Assembly (NCBI GenBank): GCA_030998225.1
Contig: JAPYXD010000608.1
Span: forward strand, 3,688,501 to 3,752,500
DNA: 64,000 nucleotides
DNA from: Diplolepis rosae
Taxonomy: Eukaryota > Arthropoda > Insecta > Hymenoptera > Diplolepididae
Direction: 5' to 3'
Position numbers and translations under genes: made by a program. Shown in pieces: positions 47,000 to 57,242 of this stretch (its first letter is position 1; each line of letters begins with the position of its first letter). Below the pieces are notes generated by a model. That model saw only the letters and a program-made list of their open reading frames with translations, did not search any database and was not told the DNA's origin.

Positions 47000-47572
47000 C
47001 ATGAAGAATAGACATAAGGAGACCAATCTCTTATGCATGAACTTCACAAAAGTTGAGCACGGTTTTGTCGGAAGTTCATGGAAAAGGTACAAGAACTTCC
47101 CGATTGATGGCGCGAATGCAACTGGCGTAAAAAAATGGCCGCTTCCATCTGTTCGCTCAAAATATTCTAACATAACCGCAAATTATGGTGCATTTATACC
47201 TCTGTCTGACTGACCGGTGCGGACAGAAAATACATAAGAGCAAAAAAGACAGACGTTTTCTTTTTGTCCAATTTTACACTATCTGTCTCCTTTACTCTTA
47301 TGTATTTTCTGTCCGCACCGGTCAAGCAGACAAAGGTATAAATGCACCATTAAGGTTAATATTTGTAAATTTTTGTAAACATTCTTATAATAAATATATG
47401 TTACCATGACAACCTGCATGCATGCAAAGGTACACGAAGATTTCTTTTTTTTTATGCTACTTGCAGGAGCGCCATCTCTTGGGTCGTTTCCGTACTCAAT
47501 CAATGTACTTCCGACAAAAAGATGCTGATTTTCAGTTACATTAGTTTGGTCTCCTGATGTCTATTCTCCATG
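47000..47572. repeat. Foldback C with nested palindrome D
   Basis: CATGAAGAATAGACATAAGG at the left and the complement of CATGGAGAATAGACATCAGG at the right. It shares the AAGGAGACCAATCTCTTATG word with foldback B. Its middle contains palindrome D (47182-47352), with arms such as GACCGGTGCGGACAGAAAAT and their complement. Confidence 0.75.
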
Positions 47573-48275
47573 TATATTAGAATCAGAGATGAGGTGGGAG
47601 ATTGCCAGTCCCATTTATTAAATTTCAACTGATTTTCCGTAGCGCTTCCTATCCACCTAAGCGTTTTTAGAACTACAATGAAGGTGGACGCGGTTTTATT
47701 TTGCTTCTTAATCGGTAAGGCAGAGCATATACTTCAATTATCTATGTCGCGACTTTGCACTTTCCCACATCAATTTCACGCTCTCGGCTGTTGAGCCAAG
47801 ATCGAGAATTATGTTTCTCTCGACTTCGTGTAAAAGACACGCGAAGTAGACGACAAATTCATAATGACAAACTAAATAATTCAAGATATTATCCTCCTCT
47901 TTTGGATATTTTGAAAAACATTCACAAAAAATGAATATCTAAAAGATTTTTTTTAATTTTAGGATTATTTGAACACATACAAAACTATATTCTAGTGTAA
48001 TTTAACGTCAATTAATTTTTAGTTTCAAAACAAAATATTAATTTCAGTATTTTTTATCTTCATGAATTAAGTACTTTAATAAGAAAATTATGAGGAAAAT
48101 ATTTCATAAACAGATATGATTCAACATAAGAAACATGTTTAGGAAATGATGGGTTTGAATATTTTTTATAGCATATGTAACAGTTTTCATATGAAACTCT
48201 CGATAAACAAGTGTAATTAGGGATTTCATAATTTTAAAAAACGGATGAATTACATCTGAAATTACATAAGAATTC
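47573..48275. other. Intergenic DNA, nothing recognised
   Basis: About 700 bp, AT-rich, no credible ORF. Confidence 0.4.
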
Positions 48276-48360
48276 AAACTTTAAATTTTTTTGTTGGTAT
48301 GATGCTAAATTTACAAAACTTTAAATTTTTTTGTTGGTATGATGCTAAATTTACAAAACT
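48276..48360. repeat. Tandem repeat, two copies of 40 bp
   Basis: Two adjacent identical 40-bp units containing TTTGTTGGTATGATGCTAAA, followed by the start of a third. Confidence 0.85.
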
Positions 48361-49101
48361 TTAATTTTTGAATTTTTATACAGTAAAGTACTTTGAATAA
48401 AATTTTTTGAAGTACATAACATCTTATACATGGCAATTTCAATAAATGAATGTAAATGAAGTATTTGTTGATTTAAGAAGGTACATAAGTTATGTCGAAG
48501 TTTACATTTTAAATTCATACCTTAAAATTGTCTTGGTATTGAACTGTCTTATTTTTTGTAATAAAAAGTTAAAACTTTTTCAAAATGATAGCATGAAAGT
48601 CAATAAAATGTTGCATCTAATGATCAGGTTGAAAGCAAAATATCAATTTTATAGAAAGATATTATTAAAAATCTGCCCGCTTCGCGGGCACATTCTCATC
48701 GCGCGCAGCTCGCTTCGCTCGCAAGCTTGAGCGCGAATAGGGCGCGCGATTTGATCGTCGCGCTTCGCGCTCCGATCTTTCTGGACCTCGCGTTTCGCGC
48801 TCGGTCTTGTGCTCTTCGCATACATTTAAGTTTATTTCTTATAATTTAATACTGAAGCTCAAACCAATTTTATAATATTAAAGATGATGTGAATTACTCA
48901 TTTTCTCAAATTCACTAAAATTTCTTTTTCAGTTTAATTTACTTAAGGCTCTATCGGCCTTAAGGAACACATTCTCATCATGACACTCGCGCTCGATTTT
49001 CTGTATAAATTTCAATAACTTTTTAATAAATTACATGATTAAAATAATTTATTTTCTTCCAAATCTCTCAAAAAGAAAAAATAATCGTAGAGTTTATTTA
49101 A

Positions 49102-49765
49102 GGTAGTGCGATCACGAAAATTAGACCTCAGACAAAAATAGATAATTTTGCTTTCAAGAATAGCAATATTATTTTTGAAGGGCTAATTTGAAAGAGAAAA
49201 GATTATTTTTCATGAAAAAAATTTGAAACACAAAAAAATAATGTTATTAATAAATTTCATTTTTGCCCAAACTTATTTTCTTATCGCTTCGAGCCAAATT
49301 TTTAAAAATGATGCGATTCTAATACATCACGGTTCATTTTTTTAGGAAAAAGATTCTCTACATCTTGACCGTTTCCGATTTTTGAAAATGAATTCTTTAA
49401 TGGCTGAAATTATAAAAAAACAATTTTTCAAATAAAATTTTTATAAACAAATTGCCGTATTTGATAATAATTAATTCAATTTCAAAAATAGGAAACGGTC
49501 AAGTTGTAGAGAATCTTTTTTCTAAAAAAATGAACCATAATTTATTAAAATCGCATCATTTTCAAAAATTTGACTCGAAGCGATAAGAAAATAAATTTGG
49601 GCAAAAATAAAATTTATTAATAACATTATTTTTTTGTATTTCAAATTTTTTTCATGAAAAATAATCTTTTCTCATTCAAATTGGCCCTTCAATAACAATG
49701 TTGCTATTCTTGAAAGCAAAATTATCTATTTTTGTCTGAGGTCTAATTTTCGTGATCGTACTACC
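49102..49765. mobile_element. TTAA-flanked foldback element, 664 bp
   Basis: TTAA at 49098-49101 and 49766-49769. The arms are about 310 bp and nearly perfect, beginning GGTAGTGCGATCACGAAAAT. No coding capacity. This is the longest TTAA-flanked foldback in the window. Confidence 0.85.
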
Positions 49766-50580
49766 TTAAGGAAACGATTCTGCAGAACAACGCTTATTTC
49801 GTATCTCACATATTTTGGTGAAAAAAATCGAATTTTTTTAATATTAAAAATCAAAAAATAAAATATACATCCTGTCGAGAAATTTCTTAATAAGAATTTG
49901 TAGACCTCATTTAGGGAAATAATTTTTCATTTGAACTTTTTTTATGTATCTCATATATTTTGTCTAAGAAATGGAATTATTGAATTTTAATCGTATTTTT
50001 TGGAATTGAAACGAAAAATATATGTTTCTTCATAAACTGTGTAAGACAAAACTTGTAGATCTTTTTGAAACGAACAACTTTGTATTCTTACGTTTTTTTC
50101 GTATTTCACATATTATTGTTAAAAAATTGAATTTTGGATTTTCAATAGATTATTTTTGAATTAAAAAAAAATATGCATCTTATGAAAAAATGTTACAATT
50201 CAAATTTGTAGGTCTTTATTTATTCAATAATATTGTATCATAACGTTTTTTCGTATCTCGTATAATTTAACTGGAAAATGGAATTTTGATATTGACTTTT
50301 TTCGAATTTGAATATGCTGTAACATTTCTAATTTTGATTTAATCAAAAAACGTTATCAAGATAATTTTTAGAGATTTATGAGCACTATCTAAAACCAGTA
50401 TTAAAATTTTTGATTTTTTCAAAAAATTATTTTCAAAAACACAAAAGTAGTGCTCCATCCCTCAATTTTGATTGGATGTGGCTGGTTAACGAACTTGACC
50501 TTACTTTTTCGGCTCCGATAAAGTGTACCAAAGCTCAATTCAATCTGATAATTCTATCGAGAGTTATGCCGCACACGACC

Positions 50581-50581
50581 T

Positions 50582-50622
<41 letters not shown>
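50581..50622 (+). repeat. (CAGA)n microsatellite
   Basis: About ten copies of CAGA in tandem, inside the dispersed repeat. Confidence 0.95.
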
Positions 50623-50624
<2 letters not shown>

Positions 50625-50844
50625 CTTTCGTAAAAACCCTTTTTTCGGACTCAGGGGGTCTCAAAACGTAAAGATTTGATGAAATTTTCGAAAGTCATTT
50701 TTCACATAAAACCAATACCTTCTCATCCATGATGAGAATGTAAAAATGTCAAATTTTGATCTCTATGAAGGATATTAATAAGTCTGTGAAAAATTAACTT
50801 TTTAAACGGTGTTTTTTAAGTATGTCGTCACAGTATTTTGTTAT

Positions 50845-51376
50845 ACATTTTTCGATAGTAAAAGAATTGTCCACAAGGAATTCGTTCCAACTGGTCAAAC
50901 AATTACTGGCGCATATTATTTCGTAGTTTTGAAGAGTCTGATGGCCAGAATCCATCGTATTCGACCCGAATATCGTGATCCAGAGACCTGGTCTCTGCTG
51001 CACGATAATGCACCGAGTCACATCTCACTCATTGTTCGTCAATTTTTGACTCGAAATCAAATCTGTGTGTTGAATCATCCGCCATATTCATCTGATTTGG
51101 CCCCGTGCGATTTCTCTCTATTCCCGAAATTGAAATTAAAGCTGAGAGGATGCTTTTTAATGAAATTTCAACCATCGAAACAGCTACAACACGAGAAATA
51201 GACGCAATTCCACAAAATGATCTAGAACACGCATTTAAATCACTGTTGAATCGCTGTAACAAGTCTAATAAAACTGGAAGATGAATATTTTGAATACAAA
51301 AATCGAAAAATATCCATATATCTTGTTTCAGTGATGTTTTCCATGGCCAGTCTCGAAACTTATTTATCGCACTGTG
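50845..51376 (+). pseudogene. Mariner transposase, C-terminal part
   Basis: Starts in mid-protein with FFDSKRIVHKEFVPTGQTIT and continues to HDNAPSHISLIVRQFL, HPPYSSDLAPCDFSLF and KLKLKLRG, the second and third catalytic D of a mariner DD34D core. The frame then slips, and the tail (an REIDAIPQNDLE-like segment) reads in another frame. The N-terminal half is missing. The 3' end carries the terminal repeat CGAAACTTATTTATCGCACT, matching the one at 52140-52168, so both remnants belong to one family. It abuts the dispersed repeat on the left. Confidence 0.8.
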
Positions 51377-51474
51377 TATATAGCTTACCTTCGAGAACCT
51401 TCTTGTCTTGGAGCACTTTTTTATGATATAAGCTTCGACACTTAACACGGAACAGAACCATTTTTTTCATTGAC

Positions 51475-51599
51475 TTACGTCATAAACTTTTAGAATATAT
51501 ATGCTTGACGTCATAACCTTCTAGAAAAATATCCATTCTTCATTGAGTTACGTCATAAACTTCTAGAATATACCGTCGTGACGTCATCAACTTCGAGAA
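51475..51599. repeat. Fourfold TGACGTCAT / TTCTAGAA array
   Basis: Four units, each with a CRE-like 9-mer (TTACGTCAT, TGACGTCAT, TTACGTCAT, TGACGTCAT at 51475, 51506, 51548 and 51579), exactly four bases, then a TTCTAGAA-like 8-mer (TTTTAGAA, TTCTAGAA, TTCTAGAA, TTCGAGAA). Unit spacing is 31, 42 and 31 bp, so it looks like a 73-bp dimer duplicated. The 8-mer has the nTTCnnGAAn form of a heat-shock element half pair. Binding is inferred from motif likeness only. Confidence 0.7.
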
Positions 51600-51689
51600 T
51601 CTTTCAGCATCGAAGGATCTCGTGTGTCGGTAAATGTTTATAACAGAAATCTATGAATAGAACTCTCCCTGTATATCTAGTCATTATCG

Positions 51690-52168
51690 TGTAACAGAGA
51701 CCAGGTCTCTGGATCACGATAATTGGATCGAATACGATGAATTCTGGCCATCAAACACTTCAAAAGTTCGAGATAATATGCGCCAGTTATTGTTTGGCAA
51801 TAATAATATTCACATACTTTTTCGATCATCGCCGCGTATACTTGCTGCATCAACCAGAATGTTTCTGATGCATTTTTACCAAGTTTTGAGTGAAATTTAA
51901 TAACTGTTCTTTGTTCCATATTAGTATTTCAACATCGACAAAAAAGTTGTTTTCGGAGAGCTGTCATAACTTTGCTATTTATCAACCGATTGAAGCAAAA
52001 CTAGGATTAGCGGAAAGAAGAATATCACAACTTTCAAACGCTGGTCTGAATACATAGATGGCGCTACTAGTTACTAGTAACTAGTAACTGTTAATAGTAA
52101 TAGTAACTTACTAGCTACTAGTAGTTCAAAATATGATACAAGTTTCGGAACTTATTTATCGTACTGTG
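51690..52168 (-). pseudogene. Mariner remnant, 5' end with internal deletion
   Basis: The terminal repeat (complement of CGGAACTTATTTATCGTACT) ends at 52168. The ORF starts at 51919 with MEQRTVIKFHSKLGKNASET, the normal mariner N-terminus, then jumps from WLMQQVYAAM to CQTITGAYYLELLKCL, so most of the HTH and first catalytic region is deleted. It ends at RDPETWSLLHDND, before the last catalytic D. Same family as 50845-51376. No function. Confidence 0.8.
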
Positions 52169-52280
52169 TATATATATTTTTTTTGTTTATCATATTCAAA
52201 TAAAATAAAAATCTTTTTAAAACAAATAAAATTTTGAGTGTTTTACTAATTTCATTTAAAATATTTTTTAGCATCAAGTA

Positions 52281-52945
52281 CACGGAAAAAAATTTGGCGC
52301 AGATGCTGCCCCTAGCGGTGGAGCTGTTGCGTTTAGCGGAGGAGAGTTGTGCGACTATGCATTTGGGTATGCTGCGTTCCCTCTGTGGGTAAGCAGCTGC
52401 CCCTTTTTGGGGGAGCAGTTGACTTACGTCGAAGGAACACAGCGCTCCTTTCGGTAGGGAGTGTAGTTGCACCGCATCGGCAGGCAAATGCAAAAGCAGG
52501 CGAAAGTACAAATTTTAAGTTTTTTATGATTTACATGAAAGTGCCCATTCAAATGATGTTTCCTATATATATATATATAGAAGTACTTTTTGGTTCATTA
52601 CGATCTGTTTACAAATAACCTAACCTCAATATTGAGATTTTAAATAATTTCACATCATTTTAAGAAATTAAACAAATTCTTCAAAAGATATAATAATTAA
52701 CGACGATTTCAGAAATATCGAAACAATTGAATTGTCCATTGAAAAGTATAGTCAAATATCAGTTTATATGACTCGCCGCAGCATTCCCTCCTGTGGGGCA
52801 GCAGCTCTCCCGCAATTGTGGGAGAGCAGTTAGTCCACAAAAAAGTAAACCTGCTAAACTATGTAGAGCGCTGCAGTTGCCCTCCAGTGTAGTGGCGCAG
52901 GAGCACCAGAGGTAGAGCAGCATTTCTACCAAATTTTTTTCCGTG
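52281..52945. mobile_element. TA-flanked MITE, CACGGAAAAAAATTTGG ends
   Basis: A 665-bp element. TA lies on each side (52279-52280 and 52946-52947) and the ends are perfect 17-bp inverted repeats. GC-rich subterminal segments (GCTGC, GCAGCAGCTCTCCC and the like) are loosely inverted too. It interrupts the mariner remnant at 52948-53340. No transposase. Confidence 0.85.
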
Positions 52946-52947
52946 TA

Positions 52948-53340
52948 CGTATTTTTCAAGTGTCGGTTCAATGCACAACGATCCCATCCCCATTTAACTA
53001 CTTCGTTAGAAATAAAACGCCTACCACACAGCCATCTCCTGAAGTTTGGGAAGAAATAATAGTATCTGGGGGCCAGGTTTGGAGAATAAGATGGATGCAG
53101 CAGCGATGCGAAACCCAATTCGTGATTTTTTGCATGTGCAATGTTCGATGTGTGATATGGTGAATTGGCATCATGAAAAAGGATTTTTTTCTTTAAATGA
53201 GGCCGTTTCGCCCTGATTTCCCCGATAGCAATGTCGTAAGCAACATTTGTCAATAACACATCCATCGGATTTACCGAAATTTATACATGATTGACCTCAG
53301 ATGCGACCGCAAAACGCTAAGATTTTCCATGCATTCAAAA
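52948..53340 (-). pseudogene. Mariner transposase remnant, core and C-terminus
   Basis: Minus-strand frame from 53265: EIRAKRPHLKKKILFHDANSP has the second catalytic D. HPSYSPNLAPRYYYFFPNFR holds the last block with R in place of the final catalytic D, so the site is dead. It runs on to the GWDRCALNRHLKNT tail, where the CACGG MITE inserted at a TA. Upstream reading is lost in stops. It is a different lineage from the neighbours at 50845 and 51690. Confidence 0.75.
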
Positions 53341-54290
53341 TGAGCCTACTGACAAAGCAAAATCTGCAGCATAACAGATCATTCGTATTGAGACCTTCCA
53401 TTCCCTTACTACCTCTCCATTACAGCATCATAGTGTATGCATCAAATGTAGCATTCTGAAAGATGCATTTAGGCTGCTTTTTCGCACCACGACATTATAA
53501 GGCGACACAGCATATGGTGCTCAAATAAATGTGTCACTACTCATGACTTTAAAATAACATGTGGGAATATTTGTTGGGATGGTATAGAATATATTTGACC
53601 AACAAGTTGATCACACCAATGCAAATTTATTTTCAGGCTACTTAGCGAAGTTGAAAATTAACATTGAGTACTGCTTACACAAAAATCATTAACATTAATC
53701 CAAAATCCTAACCTTCATTTTTTTTAGTAATAAGGAAACGAACCTCAAGTGCCTCACTGACATCACGAACCAAACAAACAAAAATTCTCGGGTTAACGAT
53801 TTTCTGATGAAAATGATTGGAACACAGAAAAATGTTGTAAAAACCAAGAGAAGTAGAATAATATTACAAAATAAAAGCAATTTATCCGAATACCACTTGG
53901 CACGTGACACAATAAAACATAACATTCAACGAAATAGAGGTATTCTTTCTGTAATCCCAAAAATGTATTCTGCAATTTTCAGCCATCGATAATATTTTCG
54001 AAGAGTTCATGCGTATAAATATTACGTAAACCCTAAACATTTTTTTTACGAATTTCGAATTCTGTATTTTTAATGTGATGCGCAGCGATAAAATTTTCTA
54101 TTCACAGTTATTAGGCAAATTTCGGAGAAACTTGCTGTCACACAATACAATACAAGTCTCAATAATGCATAAATATGAAAGTAAATCTCGAATCACTGTT
54201 AACTCTGTAATGATTGAAACATCCTATACGAGTTCACGCACTCCAATGCATGACACTGTGGTGTTGCCTCTATTGAGCTAAATAATAAAC
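53341..54290. other. Intergenic DNA, nothing recognised
   Basis: About 950 bp without credible genes or repeats. Confidence 0.4.
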
Positions 54291-54302
54291 CGAACAGATC
54301 AC

Positions 54303-55654
54303 ATGGCATTGACATTCCTTAAAACTTGTAAACTTGTCAATGCTAGATTAACACGCTGGATATTGGCAATACAGGATTACAGCATTGCCATAGAACACTG
54401 TCCTGGAACAGAAAATATAGAGGCAGACCTCTTAAGCAAACAGCATCCAAATAAAGAATGGGAAAAGGAAAAAGACACTATTGAGATTCTGATTAATTAA
54501 TTAAAATATACATGTTCTTCACAACTAAAGGTAAGCCTTAAAAACATACCACAGGCCCAACGAGAGGACAAACAGATAATAAGACGAAGGCAGGAGCTGG
54601 AAAAACAAGAAGGAGAAACAGCAAGGTTTAAATTACGGAGAGGCATAGTATATAAAAAAGGAAAAGATGGAGATAAAATTTACTTACCTAGGAACATGGT
54701 CGACACTCTTATAAGAGAATGTCATGAGGCGTACGGACACATTGGTGCAGAAAAAACACATAAACTAATTGCAGAACATTTCTACTTCCCTCGAGTAGCT
54801 AAAATTGCCAGACAAGTACTGAGAAAATGTGACTCCTGCCAGCGCAACAAGATTCCAACATGGGTATCGATGGATACGAATATATCCTAGTAATGATGGA
54901 CACTTTCACTAAGTAGACAAAGCTCTATCCACTGAAGCGAGCAACAACCGAAGCAGCAATAAGGAGTCTTGAAAGTTTTACAGCCTCAATAGGCAAACCT
55001 GAAAGAATACTGGCAGATAGAGGCACTCAATTCACTAGTAAGAAATGGACAGCAGCTCTGAAAGAAAAGAATATCAGATTAGTTTTAACGTCAGTGAGAC
55101 ATCCGCAGGCAAACATGGTGGAAAGAGTAAATAGAGAATTAGCGAGGTTCTTCAGAACCTTCCTACCCATTGATGCACACAAGTCGTGGTATAACTACGT
55201 AGAAAAAATAGAAATAATACTAAACGAATCACACCACGATACGATCGAAATGACACCTCATGAGGCACTGAAGGGAGAAAAACCAACCAGATTCTGGGAA
55301 AAATTAGTACCACTGATACAACAACCCACGAAATATAAACAAGCAGACATCATACAAATGGTAAGGGAAAAAATTAGATCGAAAGGAGAAAAACGAACAG
55401 CACGGCTAAATAAGGATAAAAGAGGACTTACCTTTGAAGTAGGAGAGCAGGTACTTGTGAAAGCATGTAATGTGGCAAACACGGCAGCAGGACGAGTTGC
55501 CAAGTTTCTAGCCTTGTACGAAGGACCGTACACAGTCAAAAAAAGAATAGCACAAAACACGTACATACTGACCAACACAAACACACAGAGAGAAAGGGGC
55601 CAGTTCCATGCGACCGATCTCAAGCACTATTACACAAACAATGACCAGAAGTAG
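54303..55654 (+). pseudogene. Gypsy pol 3' part: RNase H end and integrase, broken
   Basis: 54303-54500 is the end of RNase H (RLTRWILAIQDYSIAIEHCP). After a TAA the spacer and integrase zinc finger follow (HEAYGHIGAEKTH and CDSCQRN, the HHCC motif, about 54727-54846). About 35 codons that should hold the first catalytic D are missing after RNKIPT, and the frame changes there. The core resumes with ILVMMDTFTK, a TAG, KLYPLKRATTEAAI, the second acid in ILADRGTQF and E in NMVERVNREL. The C-terminal half from 55094 to 55654 is open and intact (KVSPL-like GEQVLVKACNV and a YEGPYTVKKR motif). The integrase cannot be active. Confidence 0.85.
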
Positions 55655-55920
55655 GAGTGGGAGACACGGAAGAACGAGAGTGAGGGTAAGGCTGGACGAA
55701 CGGAGCGAAAGTGAGCATAAAGAGGAGAGTGAGAAAAGCAACGCTGGAATAAAGGAGTAGGGGGTAAGATCATAAGGGAATTGGGAAAAGAAAAAGTAAA
55801 GGAAAGTAGGTAAAGATCGACGCCTAAAAAAACGATCAGTCATGACAACAAGGGAAAGAAAAGGGAAAATAGGTATGCGTCAGTACTTTTCAATCAGCCA
55901 AGCTAAAAGAAACTGTTACA

Positions 55921-56562
55921 ATGCCTGAAGCAGCGACCCAAACTGAAGCGCTGGACACGCGTCGCAACGTATACACGCAGTGTGGAGAAGAAAAACAACT
56001 GATGATCTCAGTGATGGTGGAAACCAAAAAATTAAAGGAATTAGATACAAGGCCGAGGATACTGACGAATCCAAAGAAGAAGGCCCATAGGAAGCCCGGT
56101 CTGAGCGTCTCAGAAGCATCTACAGAAAAGAGACAGCAACTAGTGATGAAAAAGTGCGTGGGAACTGAAAACGAGGAAAAGCAAAATGAAGAGCCCGAGA
56201 TCACAATATTAAAGGAGATCAAGGTGAATCATATCAGTGTAACGATCAGCACGAGAAAAACAGAAGAGGAGAAATCTGAAAAGAAGGAAAAAGAAAACGT
56301 GGCAGTACAAAGGAGAAAATCTGGGACATTGAAAAGAAAGCTCACTCGTCAGGAAAAATTATATGAGGATATCTTGAAGGGCAGCTCAATACCACAAAAC
56401 AAGAGGAGCAGACAAACGCCAAAGACAGAGAACAAAAAAAATCAAGTGGGGATCCATATGTGGAGAAACAAGAGAGAGATGGAGAGACAACGTAGAAAGG
56501 AGCTAAGAAATAAAGACGAGCTGAATGAGAAGTTTCAACAATGGTCACCGAGTCAAAGCTAG
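55921..56562 (+). CDS. ORF3 of the second gypsy element, unknown charged protein
   Basis: 213 codons, intact from ATG to TAG, 267 bp after the integrase stop, where some gypsy elements carry an envelope gene. It has no signal peptide, membrane segment or glycosylation-rich ectodomain. It is very rich in Lys, Glu and Arg, with runs such as RKTEEEKSEKKEKE and REMERQRRKELRNK that may form coiled coils, and nuclear-localisation-like KRKLTRQEK and NKRSRQ. A central TILKEIKVNHISVTIST stretch may be a beta-rich segment. I recognise no domain. It could be a displaced Gag-like or nucleic-acid-binding protein. That it stays open while pol is broken is notable. Confidence 0.6.
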   Translation: MPEAATQTEALDTRRNVYTQCGEEKQLMISVMVETKKLKELDTRPRILTNPKKKAHRKPGLSVSEASTEKRQQLVMKKCVGTENEEKQNEEPEITILKEIKVNHISVTISTRKTEEEKSEKKEKENVAVQRRKSGTLKRKLTRQEKLYEDILKGSSIPQNKRSRQTPKTENKKNQVGIHMWRNKREMERQRRKELRNKDELNEKFQQWSPSQS

Positions 56563-56971
56563 CCAATAACGGAAGATTGGAAACGGAAGGAGGACGAAAA
56601 CGAAGGAGACAATAGGACACAACAAAGCAACAGGGAAACGTATCTGTACTTGAAATTTTGATAACGGTAAGCTTAAACATACACCGATACATTCATTGTA
56701 AACCGCTATCAAAATCTAGGGTGACAGTTGTAAGCGATCAATTGTAGCTCCTGTAGAGCGGCAACCGTGCTCACCACTCTACAGCCGCGAGATAGGAAGT
56801 CCAGCATCTGTCGTAACGAGAACGCGCAGGCTCAGCATCCCCACTTAGGATACATGGTGCATGGTGGGAGATGAGCTGGATGAAGTGAAAAGGGGATGCT
56901 GGACTGGGAAAAGGGAGTCGGTGGCGACGGTGGCTCACAAGCGACCCGTAAGCCATCAAGAGGTGCTCTCG

Positions 56972-57130
56972 AGGCAGGCTAAGAGGTTTCACGTCTTAGA
57001 CCGAGTCTCGATTCACCTCCTGGGACGTTTTTTAGGCAGGACGATGGGCTTTACGTCTCGTCTGAGTTTGAATTCATCCCAATACGTGTGGAGCACTGGG
57101 CAGGATAAGGGGTTTTACGCCTTATCCGAG
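56972..57130 (+). ncRNA. Three tandem stem-loops with conserved loop
   Basis: Units start at about 56979, 57040 and 57104. Each reads GGCAGG, stem, GGTTTTACG-like loop, complementary stem, then C/TGAG. The stems differ but still pair: CTAAGA/TCTTAG, GACGA/TCGTC and GATAAGG/CCTTATC. The loops are GGTTTCACG, GGGCTTTACG and GGTTTTACG. This pattern suggests selection for structure in the transcript (RNA) or in the DNA. I do not recognise the motif. Confidence 0.5.
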
Positions 57131-57242
57131 TTTGGTGCACAAAACCGGACGCTTACGGTAGCCTGCGATCTCCGATGAGATAGCTGAAATAAAAAAAATT
57201 TGCGAGAGAGAGATTGGATTAATTTTAGAACAAGATTTTAAC

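Larger units (their letters stand above)
48660..50750. repeat. Composite dispersed repeat with GC-rich core
   Basis: A GC-rich core (about 48675-48815) repeats CGCTTCGCGC-type words (CGCGCTTCGCGCTCCG, CGCGTTTCGCGCTCGG). Then come AT-rich units of about 150 bp with GAAAAATATGCATCTTATG-type words and ACGTTTTTTCGTATCTCG-type words, a (CAGA)n run at 50581-50622 and a GGGGGTCTCAAAACGT-type tail. The TTAA foldback at 49102-49765 interrupts it. It is related to 37700-38400. It looks like a large, old non-autonomous element; I cannot name the superfamily. Confidence 0.55.

Noticed and set aside
50581..50622. Short regular repeat considered as CRISPR-like
   Set aside because: Plain CAGA microsatellite without spacers in a eukaryotic genome.
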